Source: Pectobacterium sp. A5351 (GTDB lineage: Bacteria; Pseudomonadota; Gammaproteobacteria; Enterobacterales; Enterobacteriaceae). From it: a stretch of 64,000 nucleotides of DNA. This document shows, piece by piece, positions 44,502-54,712 of this stretch. The position numbers were made by a program, and so were the translations under genes. Positions within the stretch are counted from its first letter, which is position 1. Every line of letters starts with the position of its first letter. The notes under the pieces were generated by a model, which was given only the letters and a program-made list of their open reading frames with translations, searched no databases and was not told the DNA's origin. The stretch covers positions 3,286,001 through 3,350,000 of the forward strand of contig NZ_CP116477.1 of the NCBI RefSeq assembly GCF_028335745.1, in the 5' to 3' direction.

Positions 44502-46949
44502 ATGGTTGCTGTCAGTATTCTCCTCCTACTGATTATCATCGGCGCGATGTTTTATCATCGGCTCAGCCTGCTGCTCGGCAGCGCTATCCTGCTGGCCTAC
44601 TTTGCAGCCATGTCCGCCATGTTGCTGTGGCCTGTCTGGCTGATGATTCCGCTCGTGATTCTGCTGATTCCGATTACGGTTCCCTCTCTGCGCCAAAAGC
44701 TGGTTTCCGCTTCCACGCTGCGCATGTTCCAGAAAGTCATGCCGCCGATGTCGAACACGGAAAAAGAGGCGATCGACGCCGGGACAACCTGGTGGGAAGG
44801 CGACCTGTTTCGCGGCGCGCCGGACTGGAAAAAGCTGCATAACTACCCGCGTCCGCAGTTGACCGCCGAAGAGCAGGCATTTATCGATGGGCCGGTTGCT
44901 GAAGCCTGCCGGATGGCAAACGACTTTGAAATCACCCATGAACGCGCCGATATCCCGCCAGAACTGTGGGAGTTTTTAAAAGAGCATCGCTTCTTCGCCA
45001 TGATCATCAAGAAGCAATACGGCGGGCTGGAATTCTCGGCTTACGCACAGGCGCAGGTGCTGCAAAAACTGGCTGGCGTCTCCAGTATTGTAGCAATCAC
45101 CGTCGGCGTGCCTAACTCACTCGGCCCCGGCGAATTGCTACAACACTACGGTACGGACGCGCAAAAAGATCACTACCTGCCACGCTTAGCGCGCGGTCAG
45201 GAAGTACCCTGCTTTGCACTGACCAGCCCGGAAGCGGGTTCGGATGCAGGTTCGATTCCCGATACCGGTATTGTCTGCTACGGCAACTGGCACGGCGAAC
45301 AGGTCGTGGGTATGCGCCTGACCTGGAATAAACGCTATATCACACTCGCGCCGGTCGCTACCGTGCTGGGGTTAGCCTTTAAGCTGTACGATCCCGATCA
45401 TCTGTTAGGCGATGAAGACGACGTAGGCATTACCTGTGCGTTGATTCCGACGGATACCGACGGCGTTAAAATCGGCCGCCGCCATTTCCCGCTGAACGTT
45501 CCGTTCCAAAATGGGCCAACGCAGGGTGAGAACATTTTTGTCCCGCTGGACTACATCATCGGCGGTGCGAAGATGGCGGGTCAGGGCTGGCGTATGCTGA
45601 TGGAGTGTCTGTCAGTCGGGCGCGGCATTACGCTGCCGTCCAACTCCACCGGTGGGCTGAAATCGATTGCTCTCGGCATCGGTGCTTACGCGCACATTCG
45701 CCGCCAGTTTAAGATCTCCATCGGTAAGATGGAAGGTATCGAAGAGCCGCTGGCACGCATTGCGGGTAACGCTTATGTGATGGACGCCGCCGCAACACTG
45801 ATTACCAGCGGTATCATGCAGGGTGAAAAACCCGCAGTGCTCTCCGCTATCGTCAAATATCACTGTACCCACCGCGGTCAGCGCAGCGTAATGGATGCGA
45901 TGGATATCGCTGGGGGCAAAGGCATCTGTCTCGGCCCGACCAACTTCCTGGCGCGCAGCTATCAAGGTGCACCGATTGCGATCACCGTAGAAGGGGCGAA
46001 TATCCTGACGCGCAGTATGATCATCTTCGGGCAAGGTGCCATACGCTGTCACCCTTATGTGCTGGAAGAGATGGCAGCGGCGCAGGAAAACGATGTCTCA
46101 CGCTTTGACCGTGCGCTGGTTGGGCACATCGGCCACGTCGGCAGCAACAAAGTGCGCAGCTTCTGGCTTGGATTGACCAACGGCCGTCTGAGCCGTGCGC
46201 CAGTGAACGACAAAACGCGTCATTACTATCAGCAGCTCAACCGACTCAGTGCGAATCTGGCACTGCTGGCGGATGTGTCGATGGCGGTTCTGGGCGGCAG
46301 CCTGAAGCGTCGCGAGCGTATCTCGGCGCGTCTGGGGGATATTCTCAGCCAGCTCTATCTGGCTTCCGCGACGCTGAAACGCTATGAAGACGAAGGGCGT
46401 CAAAAAGCGGATTTACCGCTGGTGCACTGGGGCGTGCAGGATAGTCTGCATCAGGCCGAGCAGGCGCTGGACGATCTGCTGCGCAACTTCCCGAATCGTG
46501 TTGTTGCAGGACTGCTGACGGTCATCATCTTCCCACTGGGTCTGCGCTGCCCGGCACCGTCTGACCGCCTCGATCATGAGGTCGCGAAGATTCTGCAAAC
46601 GCCGTCGGAGACGCGTAATCGTCTGGGACGCGGTCAATATCTGGTTGCCAGCGAACACAACCCGGTCGGGCTGCTGGAAGAGGCTTTACTGGATATCATC
46701 GCCGCCGAGCCGATTTACCAACGTCTGGCGAAAGCCAGCAACAAGCCACTGCCGTTCATGCGACTGGATCAGTTAGCAGAACAGGCGCTGGTGGAAGGTC
46801 AGATTACCGCAGAAGAGGCAGCCATTCTGACCAAAGCCGAAGCCAGCCGCTTACGTTCAATCAACGTGGATGACTTTGCGTTCGACGCACTGGCCGCCAA
46901 CAAACCTAAACCAGTATCGCAGTCAGAAAGAAAAACCGAAGCAGCATAA
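44502..46949 (+). CDS. fadE: Acyl-CoA dehydrogenase
   Basis: 815 residues, the expected size of the large enterobacterial enzyme. It makes the trans-2-enoyl-CoA at the first step of fatty-acid beta-oxidation. Two hydrophobic segments at the N-terminus ([14 protein letters not shown], then [20 protein letters not shown]) anchor it to the membrane. The dehydrogenase core shows [38 protein letters not shown] and [18 protein letters not shown]. Single-gene unit with a strong terminator and a likely FadR site. Confidence 0.97.
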   Translation: MVAVSILLLLIIIGAMFYHRLSLLLGSAILLAYFAAMSAMLLWPVWLMIPLVILLIPITVPSLRQKLVSASTLRMFQKVMPPMSNTEKEAIDAGTTWWEGDLFRGAPDWKKLHNYPRPQLTAEEQAFIDGPVAEACRMANDFEITHERADIPPELWEFLKEHRFFAMIIKKQYGGLEFSAYAQAQVLQKLAGVSSIVAITVGVPNSLGPGELLQHYGTDAQKDHYLPRLARGQEVPCFALTSPEAGSDAGSIPDTGIVCYGNWHGEQVVGMRLTWNKRYITLAPVATVLGLAFKLYDPDHLLGDEDDVGITCALIPTDTDGVKIGRRHFPLNVPFQNGPTQGENIFVPLDYIIGGAKMAGQGWRMLMECLSVGRGITLPSNSTGGLKSIALGIGAYAHIRRQFKISIGKMEGIEEPLARIAGNAYVMDAAATLITSGIMQGEKPAVLSAIVKYHCTHRGQRSVMDAMDIAGGKGICLGPTNFLARSYQGAPIAITVEGANILTRSMIIFGQGAIRCHPYVLEEMAAAQENDVSRFDRALVGHIGHVGSNKVRSFWLGLTNGRLSRAPVNDKTRHYYQQLNRLSANLALLADVSMAVLGGSLKRRERISARLGDILSQLYLASATLKRYEDEGRQKADLPLVHWGVQDSLHQAEQALDDLLRNFPNRVVAGLLTVIIFPLGLRCPAPSDRLDHEVAKILQTPSETRNRLGRGQYLVASEHNPVGLLEEALLDIIAAEPIYQRLAKASNKPLPFMRLDQLAEQALVEGQITAEEAAILTKAEASRLRSINVDDFAFDALAANKPKPVSQSERKTEAA

Positions 46950-46954
46950 ACAGC

Positions 46955-46986
46955 AACAGGCCGCCAATATGGCGGCCTGTTCTTTC
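46955..46986 (+). terminator. Terminator after fadE
   Basis: Perfect 11-bp stem AACAGGCCGCC / GGCGGCCTGTT, loop AATAT, then CTTTC, six bases past the stop codon. Confidence 0.85.
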
Positions 46987-47047
46987 ATTTACACACGCAT
47001 CAGTTGTAAAATCTACATCCTCTTTCCTTCTGAATGAAACCCAACAC

Positions 47048-47398
47048 ATGGCTTACATCCCCAAGAACTACGCCAGACTTGAAAGCGGCTACCGCGAAAA
47101 AGCGCTCAAACTTTTCCCGTGGGTATGTGGTCGCTGTTCACGCGAATTCGTCTATTCCAACCTGCGTGAATTAACCGTTCACCACATCGATCACGATCAC
47201 AGCAATAACCCGGAAGACGGCAGTAACTGGGAAATGCTGTGCCTCTACTGTCACGACCATGAGCATTCAAAATATACCGATGCGGATATGTATGGATCGA
47301 CGGTCGTCGCGGGTGAGGATGCGCAGAAGGATGTTGGCGTTGCCACGCACAACCCTTTCGCGAATTTGCAGGCGATGATGAATAAAGGGAAGAAATAG
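47048..47398 (+). CDS. yajD: HNH-nuclease family protein YajD
   Basis: 116 residues. Zinc and HNH residues are clear: WVCGRCSREF (Cys pair), LTVHHIDHDHSNNPEDGSNW and MLCLYCHDHEHSKY. YajD is widely kept in enterobacteria as a small HNH protein of undetermined role. Single gene. Confidence 0.93.
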   Translation: MAYIPKNYARLESGYREKALKLFPWVCGRCSREFVYSNLRELTVHHIDHDHSNNPEDGSNWEMLCLYCHDHEHSKYTDADMYGSTVVAGEDAQKDVGVATHNPFANLQAMMNKGKK

Positions 47399-47408
47399 GT
47401 CTGTTTAC

Positions 47409-47436
47409 CGCTCCCATCCGATTCGCGATGGGAGCG
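47409..47436. terminator. Two-way hairpin between yajD and mtnK
   Basis: Perfect 10-bp stem CGCTCCCATC / GATGGGAGCG with an 8-nt loop between the convergent gene ends. There is no strong T-run. Confidence 0.6.
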
Positions 47437-47463
47437 AGAACTTACATAACGCCGTTACGCGAA

Positions 47464-48666
47464 TCAGGCACCGCTCTGCCGTACACGCGCCAGCAGCGCA
47501 TCCACATCCGCAATATGCGGAGCCGCCAGTACCAGCGTTCTGCCCAGTGAAATCGCATGGCGCTGACACGCTAAACGCGCTTCCGTCTCCTGAATACTGT
47601 CCAGATCGGCGACGTGCGCCAGCCCAATCGTGCGGCGAATCAATTCGGTTCCACAGTACCCAACGGCATCCAACCACACCTGCTGTAAAAACAGCGCGGC
47701 ATAGCCCGATTCCGCCAGCGCCGGATCGCGGCTTTCATTGTCGCTCAACGCCAGAAAACGAGCGGAAAAGGTCTGCCACAGCGTACGAATATCTTCCAGA
47801 CGTCGTTCACGCCCCGCCGCCGCCTCACGCGGTGCCAACAGCCCCGGCAGGCCACAATAATTCAGCAGCAGGTTGCCCATTGCCGTGCCAACATCAAAAC
47901 CTATTGGCCCATAGAAGCCGAATTCAGCATCGATGGCCTTCAGTCGCCCTTCTGCGACAAAGATCGACCCACTGTGGATATCACCGTGCAGCAGCGCCTC
48001 GGCTTTGCTCAGGAAACCGTGCTTCAGTCCAGCGACTGCCAGCTTCAACGCCCGATCGTCACGCAACTCCTGCACATCCGGCGTCAGCGCAGCATCAAAC
48101 TGGTTTCTTTCATGGTCGATATAGGGGTCGGTAAAGAACAGATCTTCGGTAATCTGACACAGCTCAGGGTTAGTGAACTGGCTTACCGCTGCCTTCTTCT
48201 CATGCGGATGCTGATAAAAATCAGAGGTATGGAATAGCGTCTGTGCCAGATATTCTCCCAGCTGTGCCGCCGCCTGCGGATAATCCGCGCCATTAACCAG
48301 CTCGCTACGCCAGATGCGATGATCGGAGAGATCTTCCTGCACCATCACGGCCAATTCGGGATCGTGATAGAGCACGGTCACGGTATGCTGCGGACAAAAG
48401 CGTGCGTGCGTCAGCAACGTTTCGGCCTCAATACGAGCACGATCGAGCGTCAGCGGCCAAGATTCCCCAACGCAACGCACATAGGGCAGCGCCTGTTTGA
48501 CGATGACTCGACTGACGCCCGCTTCATCTTTAATTTTAAACACCAGATTCAGATTGCCATCGCCGATCTCTTCTGCGGCTACCAGCGCCTGCGGCTGACT
48601 GACACCGCCGTACTGGCGGGCATATTCAACAGCGTCATCCGCCGTAAAAGTGCGGTAAAGTGACAT
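47464..48666 (-). CDS. mtnK: S-methyl-5-thioribose kinase
   Basis: 400 residues. It phosphorylates methylthioribose to the 1-phosphate in methionine salvage. It is an aminoglycoside-kinase-like fold with the catalytic loop [14 protein letters not shown] and the metal motif [16 protein letters not shown]. It diverges from mtnA, whose product acts on the kinase product; MetJ-type boxes lie between. Confidence 0.97.
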   Translation of the reverse strand: MSLYRTFTADDAVEYARQYGGVSQPQALVAAEEIGDGNLNLVFKIKDEAGVSRVIVKQALPYVRCVGESWPLTLDRARIEAETLLTHARFCPQHTVTVLYHDPELAVMVQEDLSDHRIWRSELVNGADYPQAAAQLGEYLAQTLFHTSDFYQHPHEKKAAVSQFTNPELCQITEDLFFTDPYIDHERNQFDAALTPDVQELRDDRALKLAVAGLKHGFLSKAEALLHGDIHSGSIFVAEGRLKAIDAEFGFYGPIGFDVGTAMGNLLLNYCGLPGLLAPREAAAGRERRLEDIRTLWQTFSARFLALSDNESRDPALAESGYAALFLQQVWLDAVGYCGTELIRRTIGLAHVADLDSIQETEARLACQRHAISLGRTLVLAAPHIADVDALLARVRQSGA

Positions 48667-48742
48667 TCCAACTCCTCGCTATTCTGCAATCAAAACGTAT
48701 TCTTTAATCAAAACCGGGCAAAAACCAAAGATACGGACATAA

Positions 48743-48766
48743 AAACGTTCGGACGTCTATACATCT
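48743..48766. promoter_or_regulatory. MetJ operator between mtnK and mtnA
   Basis: Three adjacent octamers AAACGTTC, GGACGTCT and ATACATCT, set against the met-box consensus AGACGTCT (5, 7 and 5 matches). Tandem boxes are how MetJ binds with S-adenosylmethionine. The site can serve both divergent genes. Confidence 0.6.
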
Positions 48767-48819
48767 ATTAGGCATCTTGGCAGAATAAGAATATCGATGC
48801 AACATGGATTTAACGACCT

Positions 48820-49848
48820 ATGCAGACACTTAACACAACCAGCCTGAAAATTGTTGATAACCAACTGTGGATCCTCGACCAGCAGGCGCTGCCGCAAGAA
48901 AAACGCTGGAGTCCTTGCCCGGATGTCAGCTCACTGGTTGAACATATTCAGACGCTGCGCGTACGCGGTGCGCCGCTGATTGGCCTGTCCGCGAGCCTGC
49001 TGCTCGCACTATTGGCGGAGAGAGGGCTATCGCAGGCCGAACTGGCGCAGGCGCTGGAGACGCTGCGGGCATCGCGCCCTACCGCCGTGAACCTGATGAA
49101 CAATCTGGATCGCATGAAGCTGGCGTTGGCACAGCCGCAGTTTGTCGCTGCGCTGGTGCAGGAAGCTCTACGGCTGGTAGAAGAAGATCGCGCGCTGTGT
49201 GAGCGCATTGCCGACCATGGCGCAGCGCTGGTAAAACCAAACAGCCGTCTGCTGACCCATTGCAACACGGGCGGGCTGGCAACAGCCGGCATCGGCACCG
49301 CCATCGGTGTGCTGCTGCGTGCGCACCAACAGGGAAAGGTCACTCAGGTGTGGGTTGATGAAACCCGACCACTCTTGCAGGGCGGACGCCTCACGGCCTG
49401 GGAACTGGGCGAGCTGGGCATTCCTTATCAACTGATTTGTGATTCGATGGCCGCCAGCCTGATGGCACAGGGTCAGGTTGATGCGATTTGGGTCGGCGCT
49501 GACCGCATTGCCGCCAACGGCGACGTCGCCAATAAGATCGGCACCTATAGCCTCGCAGTACTGGCGCATTATCACCAGATTCCGTTTTACGTCGCGGCAC
49601 CGCACACCACGCACGATCCTGCGTGCCCGGACGGCCGAGCCATTCCTATCGAACAACGCGCCGCCGCTGAAGTCACCGGCGTTTCCGGCAGCTTCGGTCA
49701 CTGCCAGTGGGCCCCGCAGAACGCGGCGGTCTACAACCCAGCCTTTGACGTCACTCCCGCCGAATTAATCAGCGGCTGGGTACTCGATACTGGCGTGGTC
49801 ACGCCACAGGACGTGAAAGAAGGGATATTCCAGAACACCCTGAAATAG
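48820..49848 (+). CDS. mtnA: Methylthioribose-1-phosphate isomerase
   Basis: 342 residues. It converts methylthioribose-1-phosphate to methylthioribulose-1-phosphate. eIF2B-like family motifs [52 protein letters not shown] and [20 protein letters not shown] include the catalytic Cys and Asp. It is divergent from mtnK with a shared MetJ-type site. Confidence 0.97.
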   Translation: MQTLNTTSLKIVDNQLWILDQQALPQEKRWSPCPDVSSLVEHIQTLRVRGAPLIGLSASLLLALLAERGLSQAELAQALETLRASRPTAVNLMNNLDRMKLALAQPQFVAALVQEALRLVEEDRALCERIADHGAALVKPNSRLLTHCNTGGLATAGIGTAIGVLLRAHQQGKVTQVWVDETRPLLQGGRLTAWELGELGIPYQLICDSMAASLMAQGQVDAIWVGADRIAANGDVANKIGTYSLAVLAHYHQIPFYVAAPHTTHDPACPDGRAIPIEQRAAAEVTGVSGSFGHCQWAPQNAAVYNPAFDVTPAELISGWVLDTGVVTPQDVKEGIFQNTLK

Positions 49849-50170
49849 AAAAAATAAATTTCAGTAGTGCCATTCTTCCCGGCGTAAATATGCCGAGGAG
49901 ATGATGGGCTTCTGGATGAGCCGCACGGACGCGGCGAAAGCCAGTGCCGCGTCGGGAACGCGTCACTGGCGATCCATCAGAAGCACATTAACGACGAGGG
50001 AACCGCGATAGCGGCATATTTCTCGCCAAAAGCCAGGGTTCCCAGGGCGACGGCGATTGAGCCGCCCTGGGTCGGGCGTTTCGGAACACGCAACATAGAG
50101 CGGCAAAGGTAGAAACGCACGAAACATACTCGTTCATTCATAGAGCGTTCGTTTACAACAAGCTCTAGAG
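49849..50170. other. mtnA-mtnD spacer filled by a structured repeat
   Basis: The 320-bp gap between mtnA and the end of mtnD carries no gene; most of it is the repeat annotated at 49915-50078. Confidence 0.6.
49915..50078. repeat. Structured dispersed repeat, copy 1
   Basis: GC-rich repeat that aligns with 62465-62631. Four hairpins: GCCGC/GCGGC (49920-49935), GCCAGTG/CACTGGC (49940-49970) with an inner CGCGT/ACGCG, CCGC/GCGG (50003-50014) and CCCAGGGC/GCCCTGGG (50041-50071). Stem pairs differ from copy 2 at five places, each time on both sides, so pairing is kept. Confidence 0.8.
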
Positions 50171-50716
50171 CTATCGTTCCAATTTCGGATACACATCCGC
50201 GATCTTATCGCCGGTAAAATGCGCGATCCACCCTTCCGGGTTATCGAACAGGCGGATGGCGGTGAAGTGCGGCTCCGGCCCCATATCAAACCAGTGCGCT
50301 GTGCCCGCGGGTACGGACAGCAGATCGTTTTTTTCACACAGGATCTGGTAAATCTTGCCGTTCAGGTGCAGGCAGAACAGCCCCGCGCCTTCCACGAAAA
50401 AGCGCACTTCATCTTCATGATGCACATGCTCGGATAAAAATTTGGTGCGTAGCTCCGCACGCTGCGGATTATCGGAACGCATACTGATAACGTCCCAGCT
50501 CTGATAGCCTTTTTCTGCCACCAGCTTATCAATCTCATGCTGATAGGCCGCCAGCACTTCTTCAGACGACGGTACATCGCTCAGTGTCTGGCTGGCTTCC
50601 CAGCGTTCAAAACGCACACCAATTTCGTTCAGTTGCTTCTGAATCGCCTCAGCATCCTGACTTTGCCAAATCGGCTGGCTTGCATCGCTGTCGCTAAAAA
50701 TGGTTAATCCACTCAT
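50171..50716 (-). CDS. mtnD: Acireductone dioxygenase
   Basis: 181 residues. Cupin enzyme that oxidises acireductone to the 2-keto acid of methionine (iron form). The metal ligands lie in [14 protein letters not shown] (HxH, Glu) and [11 protein letters not shown] (His). Last gene of mtnBCD: the mtnC stop overlaps its start (50713-50716). Confidence 0.97.
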   Translation of the reverse strand: MSGLTIFSDSDASQPIWQSQDAEAIQKQLNEIGVRFERWEASQTLSDVPSSEEVLAAYQHEIDKLVAEKGYQSWDVISMRSDNPQRAELRTKFLSEHVHHEDEVRFFVEGAGLFCLHLNGKIYQILCEKNDLLSVPAGTAHWFDMGPEPHFTAIRLFDNPEGWIAHFTGDKIADVYPKLER

Positions 50717-51402
50717 TGGGCGTACTCCGGTAAGTCGATCTGGTCAAAACGTGCCACCTGACGGTGACGGCTCACGTTATCCGCATCATCACGAATAAGC
50801 TGACAGGTGTGCCAACCGGCTTCCTGCGCGGCATCCAGCTCCTGACGAATGTCCGACAGGAACAACAGTTGCTCCGCCGGTAGCCCGATGGCTTGTGCAA
50901 TCGTGCGATAAGAATCGGTCTCGCGCTTGGCACCGACGCGCGTATCAAAATAGTCACTGAACAGCGGACGCAGATCGCCAGCGTTGCTGTAGCCGAACAG
51001 CAACTGCTGCGCTTCTACCGAACCTGATGAGTAAACATACAGGCAAATACCCTGCTGCTGCCACGCGGCGAGCTGCGCCGCCACTTCGGGGTACAAGTGC
51101 CCCTGAAAATCACCGTTACGGTAGCCCGCCCGCCAGATAATGCCTTGCAGTAGCTTCAGCGCGGTGGATTTACGGTCTTCATCCATAAACTGGTTTAGCG
51201 CGGCGATCAGCGCTTCGCTATCCGCATCCGGCTGACCCAGCTCCTGACGCAATGCGTTCAGCGCCTGCGCGATCTCCGGATCGCTGTCGTGCTGCCGCAC
51301 CGTGTCCGCCAGACGCTCACGCGCATAGGGAAACAGCACGCGGTGCACAAAACGGATATCGCTGGTCGTGCCTTCAATATCGGTCACAATCGCCTTAATC
51401 AT
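50713..51402 (-). CDS. mtnC: Enolase-phosphatase E1
   Basis: 229 residues from the ATG at 51402 ([20 protein letters not shown]). HAD-family enzyme that enolises and dephosphorylates diketo-methylthiopentyl phosphate. HAD motifs are [22 protein letters not shown] and [13 protein letters not shown]. Start overlaps the mtnB stop (ATGA) and its own stop overlaps mtnD, so the three are translated together. Confidence 0.97.
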   Translation of the reverse strand: MIKAIVTDIEGTTSDIRFVHRVLFPYARERLADTVRQHDSDPEIAQALNALRQELGQPDADSEALIAALNQFMDEDRKSTALKLLQGIIWRAGYRNGDFQGHLYPEVAAQLAAWQQQGICLYVYSSGSVEAQQLLFGYSNAGDLRPLFSDYFDTRVGAKRETDSYRTIAQAIGLPAEQLLFLSDIRQELDAAQEAGWHTCQLIRDDADNVSRHRQVARFDQIDLPEYAQ

Positions 51403-52016
51403 GCTTTCGCCTCCAGCAATCGACGCTGCAATTCGCACTGGAACAGGAACTCTAACCCTTCCAAATGGCGACGTGCTTCTTTCACCGTGGCACCCCAGCA
51501 GTAAAGGCCGTGGCCGCGCACCAGAAAACCGTAACGTAACGGCGTGTGGCTGGCGTACTCAGAAACACGCTGCGCCAGCGCCGGGATATCCTGATCGTTA
51601 TCGAAAATCGGGATCGCCACGCGATCCAAATGGGTGGTCTGCCCCGCCAGCGACTTTTGCATTTCGTAGCCGTGCAGCACTAGTTCAGCGCCTTTCTCTA
51701 CACGGGATAATACCGTGGCATTCACCGAGTGCGTGTGCAGCACCGCGCCGATAGTCGGCTCGCGGCGATACAGCAGCGTGTGTAGCCCGGTTTCCGCCGA
51801 CGGCGTGCGGCCACTCGGCACGTGGTTCGTGGCAATCTCCACCAGCAGGAAATCCTCTGCCTGAAGGCTGCCCTTGTCTTTACCCGATTCGGTAATCAGG
51901 CACTGCGCTTCATCAAGGCGTACGGACATATTACCGCCCGTTGCCGGACACCAGCCCTTCTCACCTATCCAGTGGCAGGCCGCAAGCAGCGCCGTCAATT
52001 GTTGATTTTCAGTCAT
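51399..52016 (-). CDS. mtnB: Methylthioribulose-1-phosphate dehydratase
   Basis: 205 residues from the ATG at 52016 ([13 protein letters not shown]), preceded by AGGAAG; a longer frame upstream runs into the hairpin at 52081. Class II aldolase fold with [14 protein letters not shown] and zinc ligands in [11 protein letters not shown] and [10 protein letters not shown]. First gene of mtnBCD. It is divergent from mtnE across a MetJ-type operator. Confidence 0.97.
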   Translation of the reverse strand: MTENQQLTALLAACHWIGEKGWCPATGGNMSVRLDEAQCLITESGKDKGSLQAEDFLLVEIATNHVPSGRTPSAETGLHTLLYRREPTIGAVLHTHSVNATVLSRVEKGAELVLHGYEMQKSLAGQTTHLDRVAIPIFDNDQDIPALAQRVSEYASHTPLRYGFLVRGHGLYCWGATVKEARRHLEGLEFLFQCELQRRLLEAKA

Positions 52017-52080
52017 GAGGCTTCCTGTTTTGCTCCATTTTTCTAACAACGTTTCTGGATGATTTTTGGAGATATAGACC

Positions 52081-52110
52081 ATTCCGTTATGTCTTAGTCC
52101 ATAACGGAAT
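52081..52110. promoter_or_regulatory. Long inverted repeat before mtnB
   Basis: Perfect 11-bp arms ATTCCGTTATG / CATAACGGAAT around eight bases. It lies between the mtnB start (65 bp away) and the MetJ-type boxes, so it is either in the mtnB leader RNA or an operator for another regulator. Confidence 0.55.
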
Positions 52111-52112
52111 TT

Positions 52113-52136
52113 AGCCGTTTAAACGTCCAAGCGTCT
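52113..52136. promoter_or_regulatory. MetJ operator between mtnB and mtnE
   Basis: Three adjacent octamers AGCCGTTT, AAACGTCC and AAGCGTCT each match the met box AGACGTCT at six of eight positions. It is placed to control both mtnBCD and mtnE. Confidence 0.6.
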
Positions 52137-52203
52137 TGATTGCCAAATACTAGCAGCATGTTATATTACGAGGCAATACAGGCTTGCAGGAGTCCTACCC
52201 GCC

Positions 52204-53361
52204 ATGAGCGCCGCGTTAATCCCCGACAGTAAACTGCCTTCGCTGGGCACCACCATCTTTACCCAGATGAGTGCGCTGGCCCAACAGCATCAGGCCATCA
52301 ATCTATCACAAGGTTTCCCTGATTTTGACGGCCCGGACTATTTACAGCAGCGGCTGGCGTATCACGTCAGCCAGGGCGCCAACCAATATGCGCCGATGAC
52401 CGGCGTCGCGCCGCTGCGTCAGGCGATTGCCGAAAAAACAGAAGCCCTGTACGGCTGGCGACCGGATGCCGATAGTGAAGTCACCGTCACGGCGGGAGCA
52501 ACCGAAGCGCTGTTTGCCGCCATTGCGGCGCTGGTGCGCCCCGGCGATGAAGTGATTTGTTTCGATCCCAGCTATGACAGCTATGCGCCTGCCGTTACGT
52601 TGGCGGGCGGCGTACTTAAGCGCATCGCCTTGCAACCACCTGCGTTTCACGTGGACTGGTCGCATTTTGCCGATGTGCTGAGCGAGCGCACCCGGTTGGT
52701 GATTCTGAATACGCCGCACAACCCGTCTGCTACCGTCTGGCAGAAGGCGGATTTCGAGCAGTTGTGGCAGGCGATTGCCGCGCGTGACATCTTCGTGCTG
52801 AGCGATGAAGTCTACGAGCACATCTGTTTCGACAGCGAAGGGCACGCCAGCGTACTGGCACATCCATCGCTGCGTCAGCGCGCTATCGCTGTCTCATCGT
52901 TTGGTAAAACGTTCCATATGACTGGCTGGAAAGTCGGCTACTGTGTCGCGCCAGCGGTGCTCAGTGCGGAAGTGCGGAAGGTTCACCAGTATCTGACGTT
53001 CTCCGTGAACACGCCCGCCCAGTTCGCCATTGCCGACATGCTGCGTGAACAGCCGCAGCACTGGCGCGAACTGCCCGATTTTTACCGTGCCAAGCGCGAT
53101 CGCTTCATCAATGCGCTGGCCGTCAGCCGTTTTGAGATTCTGCCCTGCGAAGGCACCTATTTCCTGCTGGCGGACTATCGGGCGATATCCGATCTGGACG
53201 ATGTGAGCTTCTGCCGCTGGCTGACCGAGCACGTTGGCGTTGCCGCGATTCCGCTGTCCGTCTTTTGCGCCGACCCGTTCCCACACACGTTGATTCGGCT
53301 ATGCTTTGCTAAACAGGAAGCCACGTTGGATGCCGCAGCGGAGCGTTTATGTCGACTTTAA
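52204..53361 (+). CDS. mtnE: PLP-dependent methionine aminotransferase (YbdL/MtnE type)
   Basis: 385 residues, fold type I aminotransferase. Landmarks are SQGFPDFDGPDYLQ, NTPHNPSATVW, LSDEVYEHICFD and the PLP lysine in SSFGKTFHMTGWKVGY. It transaminates the methionine keto acid (KMTB), probably with glutamine, as the last salvage step. It is divergent from mtnBCD with a shared MetJ-type site, and the next gene overlaps its end by 13 bp. Confidence 0.92.
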   Translation: MSAALIPDSKLPSLGTTIFTQMSALAQQHQAINLSQGFPDFDGPDYLQQRLAYHVSQGANQYAPMTGVAPLRQAIAEKTEALYGWRPDADSEVTVTAGATEALFAAIAALVRPGDEVICFDPSYDSYAPAVTLAGGVLKRIALQPPAFHVDWSHFADVLSERTRLVILNTPHNPSATVWQKADFEQLWQAIAARDIFVLSDEVYEHICFDSEGHASVLAHPSLRQRAIAVSSFGKTFHMTGWKVGYCVAPAVLSAEVRKVHQYLTFSVNTPAQFAIADMLREQPQHWRELPDFYRAKRDRFINALAVSRFEILPCEGTYFLLADYRAISDLDDVSFCRWLTEHVGVAAIPLSVFCADPFPHTLIRLCFAKQEATLDAAAERLCRL

Positions 53362-54116
53362 AAATTTCATTGCTGCAACAGCCGCTGGTCTGGCGCGATG
53401 GGGAGGCCAACCTGCGCCACTTCGACACCTTATTGGCGGAGATGGGCGGACGTGATGTTATTGTGCTACCGGAGATGTTCACCACCGGCTTTGCGATGGA
53501 GGCAGCCAAAGGCAGTCTGGATCAATCGGTTGTAGAAACGTGGCTGCACCAATGGGCGCAGAAGACGAACGCACTGATCGGTGGCAGCGTCGCGGTAAAC
53601 ACGCCAAAAGGCGCGGTGAACCGTTTTCTGCTGGTCGATCCGCACGGGGAGGTGTATCACTACGATAAACGCCACCTGTTCCGCATGGCGGATGAACACC
53701 ATCACTATCAGGCAGGCACGGAGCGCGTCACCCTTGAATGGCGCGGCTGGCGCATCTGCCCGATGATCTGTTACGACCTGCGTTTCCCCGTCTGGTCGCG
53801 CAATCGACAGGATTACGATCTGGCGCTGTATGTCGCCAACTGGCCAGCACCACGCGCCGCACACTGGCAAACACTGCTGGCGGCACGCGCCATTGAGAAT
53901 CAGGCCTACGTTGCAGGCTGTAACCGCGTCGGCACCGACGGCAACGGCCACAGCTACCGTGGCGATAGCCTGATTATTAACGCGCAAGGGGAAATCCTTG
54001 CCTCTGCCGCCCCCAACCAACCCGCCTGTCTGGACGCCGAGCTGTCGCTGGAAGCGCTGCAAAGCTACCGGGAATCCTTCCCCGCCTGGCGCGACGCCGA
54101 CCGTTTTACGCTGTAA
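53349..54116 (+). CDS. yafV: Omega-amidase YafV (nitrilase family)
   Basis: 255 residues with the Glu-Lys-Cys triad of C-N hydrolases in LPEMFTTGF, YDKRHLF and PMICYDLRFPVW. Omega-amidase hydrolyses 2-oxoglutaramate, the product left when glutamine donates the amino group to KMTB. The overlap with mtnE couples the two enzymes and pulls the transamination toward methionine. This pairing is known from other methionine-salvage gene sets. Confidence 0.93.
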   Translation: MSTLKISLLQQPLVWRDGEANLRHFDTLLAEMGGRDVIVLPEMFTTGFAMEAAKGSLDQSVVETWLHQWAQKTNALIGGSVAVNTPKGAVNRFLLVDPHGEVYHYDKRHLFRMADEHHHYQAGTERVTLEWRGWRICPMICYDLRFPVWSRNRQDYDLALYVANWPAPRAAHWQTLLAARAIENQAYVAGCNRVGTDGNGHSYRGDSLIINAQGEILASAAPNQPACLDAELSLEALQSYRESFPAWRDADRFTL

Positions 54117-54165
54117 TATGTAATAGTTGTAGCTGTAGTCGTTACGGTGCTGATGCATGATGAAG

Positions 54166-54260
54166 CACCAGTTCAATGGTGATCCACAATCCCGCCAGCA
54201 ACTCAAGTCAGAATGCAGGGTGGGAAAGACATAAAACTCGTGATCAGAGAACGCAGTCAT
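54166..54260 (-). pseudogene. Fragment of an amino-acid ABC permease gene
   Basis: One minus-strand frame reads LELLAGLWITIELV (54166-54207), matching PELLAGLWVTIELT near the start of the permease 60703-61368 at 11 of 14 positions; the DNA is alike too. Flanking frames are broken. It is a relic of a paralogous or rearranged permease. Confidence 0.65.
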
Positions 54261-54548
54261 GCTGAATCCTGAGCGAAAAAGACAGGCAGCCTGAATCAAC
54301 CTAGGGTGCTAATTACCTTAACACTGACTAATATCGCCACCGATTTACTCAAAAAAATAAATTAATAATAAACATATAATAACAAGAGGAAATAATAATC
54401 ATAAAAAAAGAAAAACCAACAAATTCTTTACACATAACAAAAAAACATTTAACCTCCCCCCCGATTTATCTCTCTTGTTATTAAAAGATGCATAGCACGA
54501 TGGGATAATAATTTCACAATGAAATAACTCATCGTATATAAAAATTAC

Positions 54549-54683
54549 ATCTTAAATAATTCGAGCGACGTGAAAGTGGCTACCGAGAGAATCGCTAATA
54601 ACTTACTCTGATAAGTAATTGAGGTAAGTAACTGGAGTAAGTAAGGTCGGCCACGCACAAACAGATTGCAGTATGACGGATAT
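54549..54683. repeat. Diverged ERIC-like repeat
   Basis: Ends CTTAAATAATTCGAG and GTATGACGGATATA match ERIC termini, and the middle has GTAAGTAACTGGAGTAAGTA in place of the usual core. It is opposite in orientation to the other two copies. It ends 30 bp before the dioxygenase start and may hold its leader. Confidence 0.6.
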
Positions 54684-54712
54684 AAACAAGCCAGAAAAAT
54701 AGGGATATTACC

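Larger units (their letters stand above)
54117..54712. other. AT-rich spacer with remnants, before the dioxygenase cassette
   Basis: About 600 bp. It contains a decayed permease fragment (54166-54260) and an ERIC-like element (54549-54683); the rest is AT-rich without a gene and marks the edge of acquired DNA. Confidence 0.6.
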
